From positions 1,178,001-1,242,000 of the forward strand of contig OZ025796.1 of the NCBI GenBank assembly GCA_964019425.1: a DNA stretch of 64,000 nt, in the 5' to 3' direction. This stretch comes from Flectonema sp. DT1601 (Eukaryota > Euglenozoa > Diplonemea > Diplonemida > Diplonemidae). Positions 1 through 11,175 of the stretch are shown piece after piece (the stretch's first letter is position 1; each line of letters starts with the position of its first letter). The notes beneath the pieces were generated by a model. It was not told the DNA's origin. It did no database searches and saw nothing but the letters and a program-made list of their open reading frames with translations. Made by a program: the position numbers and the translations under genes.

Positions 1-3000
1 TCTGAACTTTGATTTTTTTGATCTGAGTGTGAGGGAATGACCTGTTAGTGCATTGGGCATAAGCTGGGCTGCAGTTTAGATGTCTTAGGTGTTAATAAGG
101 GGTTCCTCTTAGCATTTTTCTTTGTTACCACCTTATGATTTTCTTGAAGAAAAAAAATAGAAGTCATAATGGTGCTTCCCTCTGGAAGGGTTGTAAGCCA
201 TGGTGTCCAACTAAATTAAAGGACAAGTCTGGGATAATCCCTGCCAGAGGGGCGAGTATTCTACCATGGTTGAAATACTCTGGCAACTGATCTTCAATTT
301 TATGTTGTTTGTTAGCTGCTGGTGTATCTCGATCATGTGTTGATACTTGCATTTTTTTTTTTATTTGTAATCTTTTACTACAATAACTCTTGCAATTATC
401 TTTTCTTTTTTATTCTCTATCTGTTCTGGTCTGTTTCTTCATTTTTTTACATTAATAATTACATTTTGTTCAAAAAGAAAAAAAAAGAAAAAAGATTTCA
501 TATTAGAAACCAGGAAACTAGGTTAACACTTAGTTAAAATTAAGACCGGTTAGTCAGTTTAAGGTCTTGTCTAGGACCAACATTCTTGTTTAACTTCAGT
601 TATATTCATTTTACTTTTTATTGTTTCCCATCTACTTTTTATTTTCTATTAGTTCTGGTCAGAAACTCCTGGGCAGCAAGAAGGAAAGTAGTTAAGTACT
701 TCTGGGTGTTTGGCATCACCCCCCATAGTGAGCAAGTACAACAGGTAGCATTGGTAGTCTGTTGATCCTGAGTGATCCCAGCTACAGTTTTGTTTTTCTT
801 TCTTTTTTTTAGAAGAAGATCAGGACATTCAAGCACTGCTGGATAGTTGCTGAATGCAGGGCCTGCCTGTGGCATTATAATAACAGGCTAAGTCATTTGT
901 AGTTCATAGTTTACCTTTGATTTTATAACTTCACATAGGGTACTATGAACGATGAGAGATCCAGTGGGATCACTCAGGGTCTAGTAGAGACCACCAATGT
1001 TGTGCGTTGATAGGCAAGGTGACCAACCTTGACATTCTTTCTTTTCTCTCCTGTTGTGACAAACACAAAATACACACACAGCTTACAGTGTGTTCTTTGT
1101 GTATGTTTTCTTCAGGTGTGAGTAGTTTTTTTGTTCTTGCTCTTCAGGGAGGGCCTTAGCCAAAAGCTAACAGTCCAAATCTCACCTGGTAAACTCAACT
1201 CAGTCTTTGTCAGTATTGGCATCAAACCTGTAATGGTTACATTAACTACCATTTCAACAGGTTATTTACTGAAATATTTGTTCTAAAAGTTGCTAAGTAT
1301 CTCTCACTTAGAAATTTTTTTATTTTTTTATTTTCAGCTCAATTAGCTACAAAGTGTTTCTACTAAGTGTTTCTCACTTAGATTTTTTTTTTGCTTTTCA
1401 GCTCCTTAAAAGCTGCTAAGTATTTCTGCTAAGTGTTTCTCACTTAGAATCTTATTGTTATGTTCGTTTTCTATCCCTTCTCCTATCCCTTTTGTTCAAA
1501 AAAAGCGGGAGGAAATTCTCTCATTCATGCTAAGATGCACTCTGAACTTTGATTTTTTTGATCTGAGTGTGAGGGAATGACCTGTTAGTGCATTGGGCAT
1601 AAGCTGGGCTGCAGTTTAGATGTCTTAGGTGTTAATAAGGGGTTCCTCTTAGCATTTTTCTTTGTTACCACCTTATGATTTTCTTGAAGAAAAAAAATAG
1701 AAGTCATAATGGTGCTTCCCTCTGGAAGGGTTGTAAGCCATGGTGTCCAACTAAATTAAAGGACAAGTCTGGGATAATCCCTGCCAGAGGGGCGAGTATT
1801 CTACCATGGTTGAAATACTCTGGCAACTGATCTTCAATTTTATGTTGTTTGTTAGCTGCTGGTGTATCTCGATCATGTGTTGATACTTGCATTTTTTTTT
1901 TTATTTGTAATCTTTTACTACAATAACTCTTGCAATTATCTTTTCTTTTTTATTCTCTATCTGTTCTGGTCTGTTTCTTCATTTTTTTACATTAATAATT
2001 ACATTTTGTTCAAAAAGAAAAAAAAAGAAAAAAGATTTCATATTAGAAACCAGGAAACTAGGTTAACACTTAGTTAAAATTAAGACCGGTTAGTCAGTTT
2101 AAGGTCTTGTCTAGGACCAACATTCTTGTTTAACTTCAGTTATATTCATTTTACTTTTTATTGTTTCCCATCTACTTTTTATTTTCTATTAGTTCTGGTC
2201 AGAAACTCCTGGGCAGCAAGAAGGAAAGTAGTTAAGTACTTCTGGGTGTTTGGCATCACCCCCCATAGTGAGCAAGTACAACAGGTAGCATTGGTAGTCT
2301 GTTGATCCTGAGTGATCCCAGCTACAGTTTTGTTTTTCTTTCTTTTTTTTAGAAGAAGATCAGGACATTCAAGCACTGCTGGATAGTTGCTGAATGCAGG
2401 GCCTGCCTGTGGCATTATAATAACAGGCTAAGTCATTTGTAGTTCATAGTTTACCTTTGATTTTATAACTTCACATAGGGTACTATGAACGATGAGAGAT
2501 CCAGTGGGATCACTCAGGGTCTAGTAGAGACCACCAATGTTGTGCGTTGATAGGCAAGGTGACCAACCTTGACATTCTTTCTTTTCTCTCCTGTTGTGAC
2601 AAACACAAAATACACACACAGCTTACAGTGTGTTCTTTGTGTATGTTTTCTTCAGGTGTGAGTAGTTTTTTTGTTCTTGCTCTTCAGGGAGGGCCTTAGC
2701 CAAAAGCTAACAGTCCAAATCTCACCTGGTAAACTCAACTCAGTCTTTGTCAGTATTGGCATCAAACCTGTAATGGTTACATTAACTACCATTTCAACAG
2801 GTTATTTACTGAAATATTTGTTCTAAAAGTTGCTAAGTATCTCTCACTTAGAAATTTTTTTATTTTTTTATTTTCAGCTCAATTAGCTACAAAGTGTTTC
2901 TACTAAGTGTTTCTCACTTAGATTTTTTTTTTGCTTTTCAGCTCCTTAAAAGCTGCTAAGTATTTCTGCTAAGTGTTTCTCACTTAGAATCTTATTGTTA

Positions 3001-5819
3001 TGTTCGTTTTCTATCCCTTCTCCTATCCCTTTTGTTCAAAAAAAGCGGGAGGAAATTCTCTCATTCATGCTAAGATGCACTCTGAACTTTGATTTTTTTG
3101 ATCTGAGTGTGAGGGAATGACCTGTTAGTGCATTGGGCATAAGCTGGGCTGCAGTTTAGATGTCTTAGGTGTTAATAAGGGGTTCCTCTTAGCATTTTTC
3201 TTTGTTACCACCTTATGATTTTCTTGAAGAAAAAAAATAGAAGTCATAATGGTGCTTCCCTCTGGAAGGGTTGTAAGCCATGGTGTCCAACTAAATTAAA
3301 GGACAAGTCTGGGATAATCCCTGCCAGAGGGGCGAGTATTCTACCATGGTTGAAATACTCTGGCAACTGATCTTCAATTTTATGTTGTTTGTTAGCTGCT
3401 GGTGTATCTCGATCATGTGTTGATACTTGCATTTTTTTTTTTATTTGTAATCTTTTACTACAATAACTCTTGCAATTATCTTTTCTTTTTTATTCTCTAT
3501 CTGTTCTGGTCTGTTTCTTCATTTTTTTACATTAATAATTACATTTTGTTCAAAAAGAAAAAAAAAGAAAAAAGATTTCATATTAGAAACCAGGAAACTA
3601 GGTTAACACTTAGTTAAAATTAAGACCGGTTAGTCAGTTTAAGGTCTTGTCTAGGACCAACATTCTTGTTTAACTTCAGTTATATTCATTTTACTTTTTA
3701 TTGTTTCCCATCTACTTTTTATTTTCTATTAGTTCTGGTCAGAAACTCCTGGGCAGCAAGAAGGAAAGTAGTTAAGTACTTCTGGGTGTTTGGCATCACC
3801 CCCCATAGTGAGCAAGTACAACAGGTAGCATTGGTAGTCTGTTGATCCTGAGTGATCCCAGCTACAGTTTTGTTTTTCTTTCTTTTTTTTAGAAGAAGAT
3901 CAGGACATTCAAGCACTGCTGGATAGTTGCTGAATGCAGGGCCTGCCTGTGGCATTATAATAACAGGCTAAGTCATTTGTAGTTCATAGTTTACCTTTGA
4001 TTTTATAACTTCACATAGGGTACTATGAACGATGAGAGATCCAGTGGGATCACTCAGGGTCTAGTAGAGACCACCAATGTTGTGCGTTGATAGGCAAGGT
4101 GACCAACCTTGACATTCTTTCTTTTCTCTCCTGTTGTGACAAACACAAAATACACACACAGCTTACAGTGTGTTCTTTGTGTATGTTTTCTTCAGGTGTG
4201 AGTAGTTTTTTTGTTCTTGCTCTTCAGGGAGGGCCTTAGCCAAAAGCTAACAGTCCAAATCTCACCTGGTAAACTCAACTCAGTCTTTGTCAGTATTGGC
4301 ATCAAACCTGTAATGGTTACATTAACTACCATTTCAACAGGTTATTTACTGAAATATTTGTTCTAAAAGTTGCTAAGTATCTCTCACTTAGAAATTTTTT
4401 TATTTTTTTATTTTCAGCTCAATTAGCTACAAAGTGTTTCTACTAAGTGTTTCTCACTTAGATTTTTTTTTTGCTTTTCAGCTCCTTAAAAGCTGCTAAG
4501 TATTTCTGCTAAGTGTTTCTCACTTAGAATCTTATTGTTATGTTCGTTTTCTATCCCTTCTCCTATCCCTTTTGTTCAAAAAAAGCGGGAGGAAATTCTC
4601 TCATTCATGCTAAGATGCACTCTGAACTTTGATTTTTTTGATCTGAGTGTGAGGGAATGACCTGTTAGTGCATTGGGCATAAGCTGGGCTGCAGTTTAGA
4701 TGTCTTAGGTGTTAATAAGGGGTTCCTCTTAGCATTTTTCTTTGTTACCACCTTATGATTTTCTTGAAGAAAAAAAATAGAAGTCATAATGGTGCTTCCC
4801 TCTGGAAGGGTTGTAAGCCATGGTGTCCAACTAAATTAAAGGACAAGTCTGGGATAATCCCTGCCAGAGGGGCGAGTATTCTACCATGGTTGAAATACTC
4901 TGGCAACTGATCTTCAATTTTATGTTGTTTGTTAGCTGCTGGTGTATCTCGATCATGTGTTGATACTTGCATTTTTTTTTTTATTTGTAATCTTTTACTA
5001 CAATAACTCTTGCAATTATCTTTTCTTTTTTATTCTCTATCTGTTCTGGTCTGTTTCTTCATTTTTTTACATTAATAATTACATTTTGTTCAAAAAGAAA
5101 AAAAAAGAAAAAAGATTTCATATTAGAAACCAGGAAACTAGGTTAACACTTAGTTAAAATTAAGACCGGTTAGTCAGTTTAAGGTCTTGTCTAGGACCAA
5201 CATTCTTGTTTAACTTCAGTTATATTCATTTTACTTTTTATTGTTTCCCATCTACTTTTTATTTTCTATTAGTTCTGGTCAGAAACTCCTGGGCAGCAAG
5301 AAGGAAAGTAGTTAAGTACTTCTGGGTGTTTGGCATCACCCCCCATAGTGAGCAAGTACAACAGGTAGCATTGGTAGTCTGTTGATCCTGAGTGATCCCA
5401 GCTACAGTTTTGTTTTTCTTTCTTTTTTTTAGAAGAAGATCAGGACATTCAAGCACTGCTGGATAGTTGCTGAATGCAGGGCCTGCCTGTGGCATTATAA
5501 TAACAGGCTAAGTCATTTGTAGTTCATAGTTTACCTTTGATTTTATAACTTCACATAGGGTACTATGAACGATGAGAGATCCAGTGGGATCACTCAGGGT
5601 CTAGTAGAGACCACCAATGTTGTGCGTTGATAGGCAAGGTGACCAACCTTGACATTCTTTCTTTTCTCTCCTGTTGTGACAAACACAAAATACACACACA
5701 GCTTACAGTGTGTTCTTTGTGTATGTTTTCTTCAGGTGTGAGTAGTTTTTTTGTTCTTGCTCTTCAGGGAGGGCCTTAGCCAAAAGCTAACAGTCCAAAT
5801 CTCACCTGGTAAACTCAAC
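1..5819. repeat. Tandem array of a 1,540-bp unit (3.8 copies)
   Basis: Units begin at 1, 1541, 3081 and 4621. The last stops at 5819, after 1,199 bp, where A-rich minisatellite DNA takes over. I saw no difference between units on reading, so amplification or homogenisation is recent, or the array is an assembly product. No convincing coding sequence is present. The unit is rich in short perfect inverted repeats. In unit 1 these include GAGTATT/AATACTC (254-260/274-280), GTTCATAGT/ACTATGAAC (902-910/942-950), CAAGGT/ACCTTG near 1017-1033, a CAAAA-loop hairpin (1151-1176), and three copies of a CTAAGT...ACTTAG hairpin (1293-1311, 1363-1381, 1429-1447). This points to structured RNA or protein-binding DNA and not protein. 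Confidence 0.95.
842..1176 (+). ncRNA. Candidate structured-RNA segment of the 1,540-bp unit
   Basis: This part of each unit (repeated every 1,540 bp) is alignable with a diverged sequence at about 21000-21640. Shared stretches include AGGCTAAGTC, AACTTCACAT and a GATCC...GGATC hairpin. Two helices keep pairing while their sequence changes. One encloses AACTTCACAT: GTTCATAGT/ACTATGAAC here, GAGCTGGCAT/ATGTCAGCTC there. The other is the CAAAA-loop hairpin at 1151-1176. The strand is set by the direction in which the motif reads. Compensatory change is the usual sign of selected RNA structure, but with only two or three variants this is suggestive. I do not recognise it as SRP, RNase P/MRP, 5S, snRNA or a group I/II intron. 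Confidence 0.35.
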
Positions 5820-6370
5820 AAAAAGAATTTAAAAAAAAAAAAAAAAAAAAAGAATAAACAATGTTATCATTGTTTTTTTATCGATCGACTATGTCGATCA
5901 CTTTCTATTTTCCGTCCTGGTCAAGACGCTAAACTGATTGTTTTTTCTTTAGAATAATAAAAAGGATTAAAAAAAAAAAAAAAAAAAAAAAGAATAAACA
6001 ATGTTATCATTGTTTTTTTTATCGATCGACTATGTCGATCACTTTCTATTTTCCGTCCTGGTCAAGACGCTAAACTGATTGTTTTTTCTTTAAAATAATA
6101 AAAAGGATTAAAAAAAAAAAAAAAAAAAAAAAAGAATAAACAATGTTATCATTGTTTTTTTATCGATCGACTATGTCGATCACTTTCTATTTTCCGTCCT
6201 GGTCAAGACGCTAAACTGATTGTTTTTTCTTTAAAATAATAAAAAGGATTAAAAAAAAAAAAAAAAAAAAAAAAGAATAAACAATGTTATCATTGTTTTT
6301 TATCGATCGACTATGTCGATCACTTTCTATTTTCCGTCCTGGTCAAGACGCTAAACTGATTGTTTTTTCT
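5820..6370. repeat. Hairpin minisatellite, stretch 1 (4 units)
   Basis: First of six stretches of one minisatellite with about 42 units in all. Each unit reads, in order: hairpin AAACAATG-TTAT-CATTGTTT, a T run, hairpin ATCGAC-TAT-GTCGAT, CTATTTTCCGTCC, a GTC...GAC hairpin, GCTAAACTGATTG, a T run, and an A run of about 17-30. The GTCCTGGTCAAGAC...TAAACTGA portion resembles the reverse complement of part of the 1,540-bp unit (about 545-580), so the two repeats are related. Stretch 1 begins where the fourth 1,540-bp unit breaks off and ends at the piggyBac insertion. Confidence 0.95.
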
Positions 6371-6374
6371 TTAA

Positions 6375-8113
6375 CCCATTAAGGACGGGGGGTCCACTAC
6401 AGTGGTTATTTTGAAATTTTATTTTCGCTAAGGGGAAAACCCGGCTAACGCTACCCAGGGGGGGTGTAATCGAGGCCGTTTCGCGACGAATCTTGGGTGG
6501 GATGGCGTGGTTCGCTGTGTTTTCATTCATGAAATTCAAAACTAATAATCGAAATTTTACCACCTAACAAGAAGTTTCGTGTGCCTGTTGAAATTGATAC
6601 AAGTTCGGCGTCCTATGAAAGTCTGATGATGATGGATTCTGTATCGGAGTCGTCATCTGACAGCAACACAGCAAAGGTATCAAAGTGGGGGGGGCAAAAC
6701 CAAGAGAATCTCCAGGGAAAAACGGAAAGGACCTACCCAGAGTGTGAGCGACTTTAATGAAATGAGCGAATTGAAGGCATCCAACTCATTTTCACTGATC
6801 ATGTGCTTAAAATGATATTTCGACACACTCTTGCCTACCCGATTGACAAAGAGACGTCCATGAAGTCACTAGAAGTTGGTGAACTGAAATGCTTTCTCCG
6901 TAATTTCCACACTGCTAACAAACACATTCCTGCTTCTTATGTTCATAGTCTTGTTAAACCCCATAATAATAAAGGGCATTGGGTGACGTTTGACAATTTC
7001 AATTCGTCATACGCATTTCTTGTTTTGATGTTGGCGAAAGGGTTCCACTGTGTTGGAACAGCCTGATGGAACGGAAAGGGAGTTCTGTTGATGTTACAAA
7101 ACCGAAGGCTACCCCTGGACCGGGACGACTAAGCAAATCGGAAGTGAAAGAAAGACCGAAGAATCTTTCTGCTTCTTACCTTCAGTCAAGCACGGCATCC
7201 ACCATATAAAGTGGAGAGACTCAAAGGATGTGCATCTTTTCAGTACTCTTCCCTTACGTGAGCACTGTGTCGATGTATATCGCTGGATTAGGAAGAGAAA
7301 TAAAAAAGAAAAAGTGCCGATCAAACTACCGTGCAAGTAGACAGGTACACCAAAACGATGGGAGGTGTTAACCTGATGGATAGCGTGAAGGGAAGGGCGA
7401 ACAGAAACCTTCAAACTAAACGATGGCATCTAAAAGTTTTCGACTACTTGCTGAAAGTTTCAATGTTCAACACGTTTACCCTTCAAAAGAAATGCGGTAA
7501 GGATACTGGTACCTACATACGGTATGTAGAGGAGCTCGCTATGCAACTCGTCAGTGACGGGACGTCGAGAGACAAGACAACCAATACTACATCTACTATT
7601 GACTCGGGTTCGCACTTTTCACACATGTTCAGCACCACTGAGCACTATCCATCAATATTTGGCGCTGCTAAACAATGTAAGTATCACAATACTCGAGTGA
7701 GGACTACTTATGGATGCCAGGGGTGTAAGGTTTTTATGTGTCCTGCACCCTGTTTTGGCAAATACCACTTAAATCTTACAAAGGGGTGAACATTTGCGTC
7801 CCATACCACCACCTCTGTGTCGGGAGGTGCTATCCGGGAAGAATGTACGAAGGGGAAGACCCCTGCACTCACAACAACATCAAAATTGAAGAGGCGCAGG
7901 GAGTCATAAGAACTGAGCTTATTTTTGTCTTTGGTGGTGTTTTCATTTGTTCTGTTCACCCTTTAGGTGGTGAATGTGTGTGTATTTTTAACGGGCAGGC
8001 AATGGCGGTTCACTTTGTCACATCACCTTTCCGAGCCCCCCTACCCCTTTTCCCCGTTAGCTCTTTTTTCAAAAAAAGTCAAAAAACCGGGTTTTACCCC
8101 CGTCCGTAATGGG
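6375..8113 (+). mobile_element. piggyBac-like DNA transposon, copy 1 (non-autonomous)
   Basis: The element begins CCCATTAAGGACGGGGGG and ends CCCCCGTCCGTAATGGG, an imperfect terminal inverted repeat. It is flanked by TTAA at 6371-6374 and 8114-8117, the piggyBac target site. It is inserted in minisatellite DNA. Inside are pieces of a piggyBac transposase in several frames. The piece around the second catalytic Asp reads VTFDNFNSSY (about 6985-7014), the third-Asp piece reads TMGGVNLMDS (about 7358-7387), and the C-terminal Cys/His domain lies near 7675-7780. The region that should hold the first catalytic Asp is absent and the frame is broken, so the copy cannot encode an active enzyme. The same defects recur in the other two copies, so the family moved by borrowing transposase. 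Confidence 0.92.
6803..7789 (+). pseudogene. piggyBac transposase remnant
   Basis: Two main readable pieces remain. 6803-7066 covers the segment ending in the DNFNSS motif and GFHCVGTA. 7331-7789 covers the third-Asp motif VNLMDS, the bundle that follows, and a cysteine-rich C-terminus (CKYHNTRVRTTYGCQGCKVF, then MCPAPCFGKYH). A one-base frame change lies just before VDRYTKTMGG, and the piece between 7066 and 7331 is also out of frame. Full piggyBac transposases are roughly 550-600 residues; less than half survives. Identification rests on motif order and the TTAA flanks. Confidence 0.8.
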
Positions 8114-8117
8114 TTAA

Positions 8118-8270
8118 AATAATAAAAAGGATTAAAAAAAAAAAAAAAAAAAAAAAGAATAAACAATGTTATCATTGTTTTTTATCGATCGACTATGTCG
8201 ATCACTTTCTATTTTCCGTCCTGGTCAAGACGCTAAACTGATTGTTTTTTCTTTAAAAAATAATTAAAAG

Positions 8271-8306
<36 letters not shown>

Positions 8307-8559
8307 ATAAACAATGTTATCATTGTTTTTTTATCGATCGACTATGTCGATCACTTTCAATTTTCCGTCCTGGTCAGGACGCTAAACTGATTGTTTTTTC
8401 TTTAAAAATAAATAAAAAGAATAAAAAAAAAAAAAAAAAAAAAAGGAATAAACAATGTTATCATTGTTTTTTATCGATCGACTATGTCGATCACTTTCTA
8501 TTTTCCGTCCTGGTCAAGACGCTAAACTGATTGTTTTTTCTTTAAAAAATAATTAAAAG

Positions 8560-8595
<36 letters not shown>

Positions 8596-9133
8596 ATAAA
8601 CAATGTTATCATTGTTTTTTTTTTATCGATCGACTATGTTGATTACTTTCTATTTTCCGTCCTGGTCAAGACGCTAAACTGATTGTTTTTTCTTTAAAAT
8701 AATTAAAAGGATTTAAAAAAAAAAAAAAAAAAAAAAAAGAATAAACAATGTTATCATTGTTTTTTTATCGATCGACTATGTCGATCACTTTCAATTTTCC
8801 GTCCTGGTCAGGACGCTAAACTGATTGTTTTTTCTTTAAAAATAAATAAAAAGAATAAAAAAAAAAAAAAAAAAAAAAGGAATAAACAATGTTATCATTG
8901 TTTTTTTTTTATCGATCGACTATGTTGATTACTTTCTATTTTCCGTCCTGGTCAAGACGCTAAACTGATTGTTTTTTCTTTAAAATAATTAAAAGGATTT
9001 AAAAAAAAAAAAAAAAAAAAAAAAGAATAAACAATGTTATCATTGATTTTTTTCTATCGATCGACTATGTCGATTAATTTCTATTTTCCGTCCTGATCGA
9101 GACGCTAAACTGATTGTTTCCTTTTTTTAAATA

Positions 9134-9150
<17 letters not shown>
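8118..9150. repeat. Hairpin minisatellite, stretch 2 (7 units)
   Basis: Continues the array after the piggyBac element. Units with GTCAGGAC form a perfect CGTCCTG/CAGGACG stem; units with GTCAAGAC do not pair perfectly. The last unit before the block at 9170 carries the variant CCTGATCGAGACG and ends TTTCC. The same variant precedes each of the three blocks. Confidence 0.95.
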
Positions 9151-9169
<19 letters not shown>

Positions 9170-9172
<3 letters not shown>

Positions 9173-9562
9173 TATCTCCCTGCTATCCTCATATCCCCAC
9201 AATAATATTATACCTTTTCATTTTCTCTTTCCTTTTCTGGTCTTTTTTTTTCTTTTTTTTCCTTTTTCATACAACGTTTTTATTTATATTTTATTTTATT
9301 TTTTTTTTTTTTTCATGTTTGATTATTTCCTCTTCATATTTTTTTCTATTCTTTCTTTTTTTTTTTTTTTTACTTTACCTCTCTCTTAATTCTGTTCGTT
9401 TCTTTGAAACGAAAATTCATTTGAATATTATTCCTTGGTCAGCAACCATCATTGTCGCCCTTTGGGCCTGTTAAAAAAAATAAAAATAAAAAGAAAGTTT
9501 ACATCGGGAATAGGGCAGGAGCCAAAAGCTCCCAGTCCGTTACTTCCCACCTTATCGAAATT
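9170..9562. repeat. Interspersed ~400-bp block, copy 1
   Basis: The block starts GAGTATCTCCCTGCTATCC and ends CCACCTTATCGAAATT. It recurs at 11176-11300 plus 13084-13373 (split by a transposon) and at 15876-16278. Each copy has a T-rich first half, the sequence CAACCATCATTGTCGCCC with a GCCC-TTT-GGGC hairpin, and a CAAAA-loop hairpin (9513-9538 here). Copies differ mainly in homopolymer lengths. Each follows the same variant minisatellite unit, so minisatellite plus block forms a higher-order repeat. No coding sequence is supported. Confidence 0.9.
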
Positions 9563-10082
9563 CCGTGAGCCTCGTGGCCTCAAGCATGGCCGAGCGAGAG
9601 CGCTGTTCTTTTTCGTGGCGTGTTCTTGAGGCGGAAACTGATACGGAAACGGTATATTAGCAAACTGCGCATACAGGGGCACACCAAGACTCACCTCTTC
9701 TCATTGTAAAAAAAATTTATTTGAAGGTGCATTTCACAGTCCTCAAAATTGGACCCCCAGGTACCACACGGTCCACACTTTTTGAGATTTTTCATTCCTT
9801 TGCCGAAATCAGCCAAATCGAGGTTTTTTCGGCCCCGAAATCACATTTTTGGGGGTTCTGATGGGGTCCTGGGTATTTTTTGCCCCCGGGAAGGTTATAT
9901 TTACCAAAATTCGGAAAAAGTACTTTATCGACAGCTTGTACCCAGCTCTTCCCAGCTTGGTAGGCTAAAAAACAAAAAACCCGCCGCAAGCCAAATTTTT
10001 GGGTCAAGTTCGAGTCCTGGTGGACAACTTTTTTTTGTAGGGAGTTGGCGATTTCGCAAACTATTTTTGTTGAATTAGAGGT
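9563..10082. other. Unique GC-richer insert between block 1 and minisatellite
   Basis: This 520-bp stretch is present once and is visibly less AT-rich than its surroundings. It has a perfect CCTCAAG/CTTGAGG inverted repeat near its left end, enclosing TGGCCGAGCGAG, which resembles a tRNA-type A box. Near its right end is GTTCGAGTCC, which resembles a B box. The two boxes are about 400 bp apart, too far for one tRNA, so a tRNA-derived element is only a possibility. I see no convincing protein. Confidence 0.4.
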
Positions 10083-11160
10083 TTTCCCAAAAAAGAATAA
10101 ACAATGTTATCATTGTTTTTTTTTATCGTTCGACTTTGTTGACTAATTTCTATTTTCCGTTTTTTTTTCTTTAAAAAATAAATAAAAAGAATTTAAAAAA
10201 AAAAAAAAAAAAAGAATAAACAATGTTATCATTGTTTTTTTTATCGATCGACTATGTCGATTACTTCCTATTTTCCGTCCTGGTCAAGACGCTAAACTGA
10301 TTGGTTTTTTTTTTCAAAATTAATAAAAAAGAATATAAAAAAATACAAAAAAAAGAATAAACAATGTTATCATTGTTTTTTTTATCGATCGACTATGTCG
10401 ATTACTTTCTATTTTCCGTCCTGGTCAAGACGCTAAACTGATTGTTTTTTTTTCAAAATTAATAAAAAAGAATATAAAAAAAATAAAAAAAAAAAAGAAT
10501 AAACAATGTTATCATTGTTTTTTTTTATCGTTCGACTTTGTTGACTAATTTCTATTTTCCATTTTTTTTCTTTTTAAAAATAAATAAAAAGAATTAAAAA
10601 AAAAAAAAAAAAAAGAATAAACAATGTTATCATTGTTTTTTTTATCGATCGACTATGTCGATTACTTTCTATTTTCCGTCCTGGTCAGGACGCTAAACTG
10701 ATTGTTTTTTCTTTAAAAATAAATAAAAAGAATTAAAAAAAAAAAAAAAAAAAGAATAAACAATGTTATCATTGTTTTTTTTATCGATCGACTATGTCGA
10801 TTACTTTCTATTTTCCGTCCTGGTCAGGACGCTAAACTGATTGTTTTTTCTTTAAAAATAAATAAAAAGAATAAAAAAAAAAAAAAAAGGAATAAACAAT
10901 GTTATCATTGTTTTTTTTTTATCGATCGACTATGTCGATTACTTACTATTTTCCGTCCTGGTCAAGACGCTAAACTGATTGTTTTTTCTTTAAAACAATT
11001 AAAAAGGTTTAAAAAAAAAAAAAAAAAAAAAAAATGAATAAACAATGTTATCATTGTTTTTTTTTCTATCGATCAACTATGTCGATTAATTTCTATTTTC
11101 CGTCCTGATCGAGACGCTAAACTGATTGTTTCCTTTTTTTAAATAATAAATAAGAAAAAA
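10083..11160. repeat. Hairpin minisatellite, stretch 3 (8 units)
   Basis: Contains long units (with CGTCCTGGTC...GACGCTAAACTGATTG) and short units that lack that segment and read TTCGACTTTGTTGACTAATTT. The CGAC...GTCG stem is kept in the short units with G-T pairs. The last unit again carries the CCTGATCGAGACG variant just before block copy 2. Confidence 0.95.
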
Positions 11161-11175
11161 AAAAAAAAAAAAAAA

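Noticed and set aside
164-875. Three short open frames (62, 71 and 78 codons) repeated in each 1,540-bp unit
   Set aside because: They recur only because the DNA repeats. They are on mixed strands, partly homopolymer-derived, and resemble no protein.
1-5819. Spliced-leader RNA gene in the 1,540-bp unit
   Set aside because: I looked for kinetoplastid- or diplonemid-like leader sequence (CAGTTTCTGTACT) and saw none; a divergent leader cannot be excluded, so it is not claimed as a feature.
6351-6563. A 70-codon - strand frame at the left end of each piggyBac copy (also 20072 and 37545)
   Set aside because: It lies antisense in the terminal repeat region and is conserved only as transposon DNA. 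It is not a piggyBac protein.
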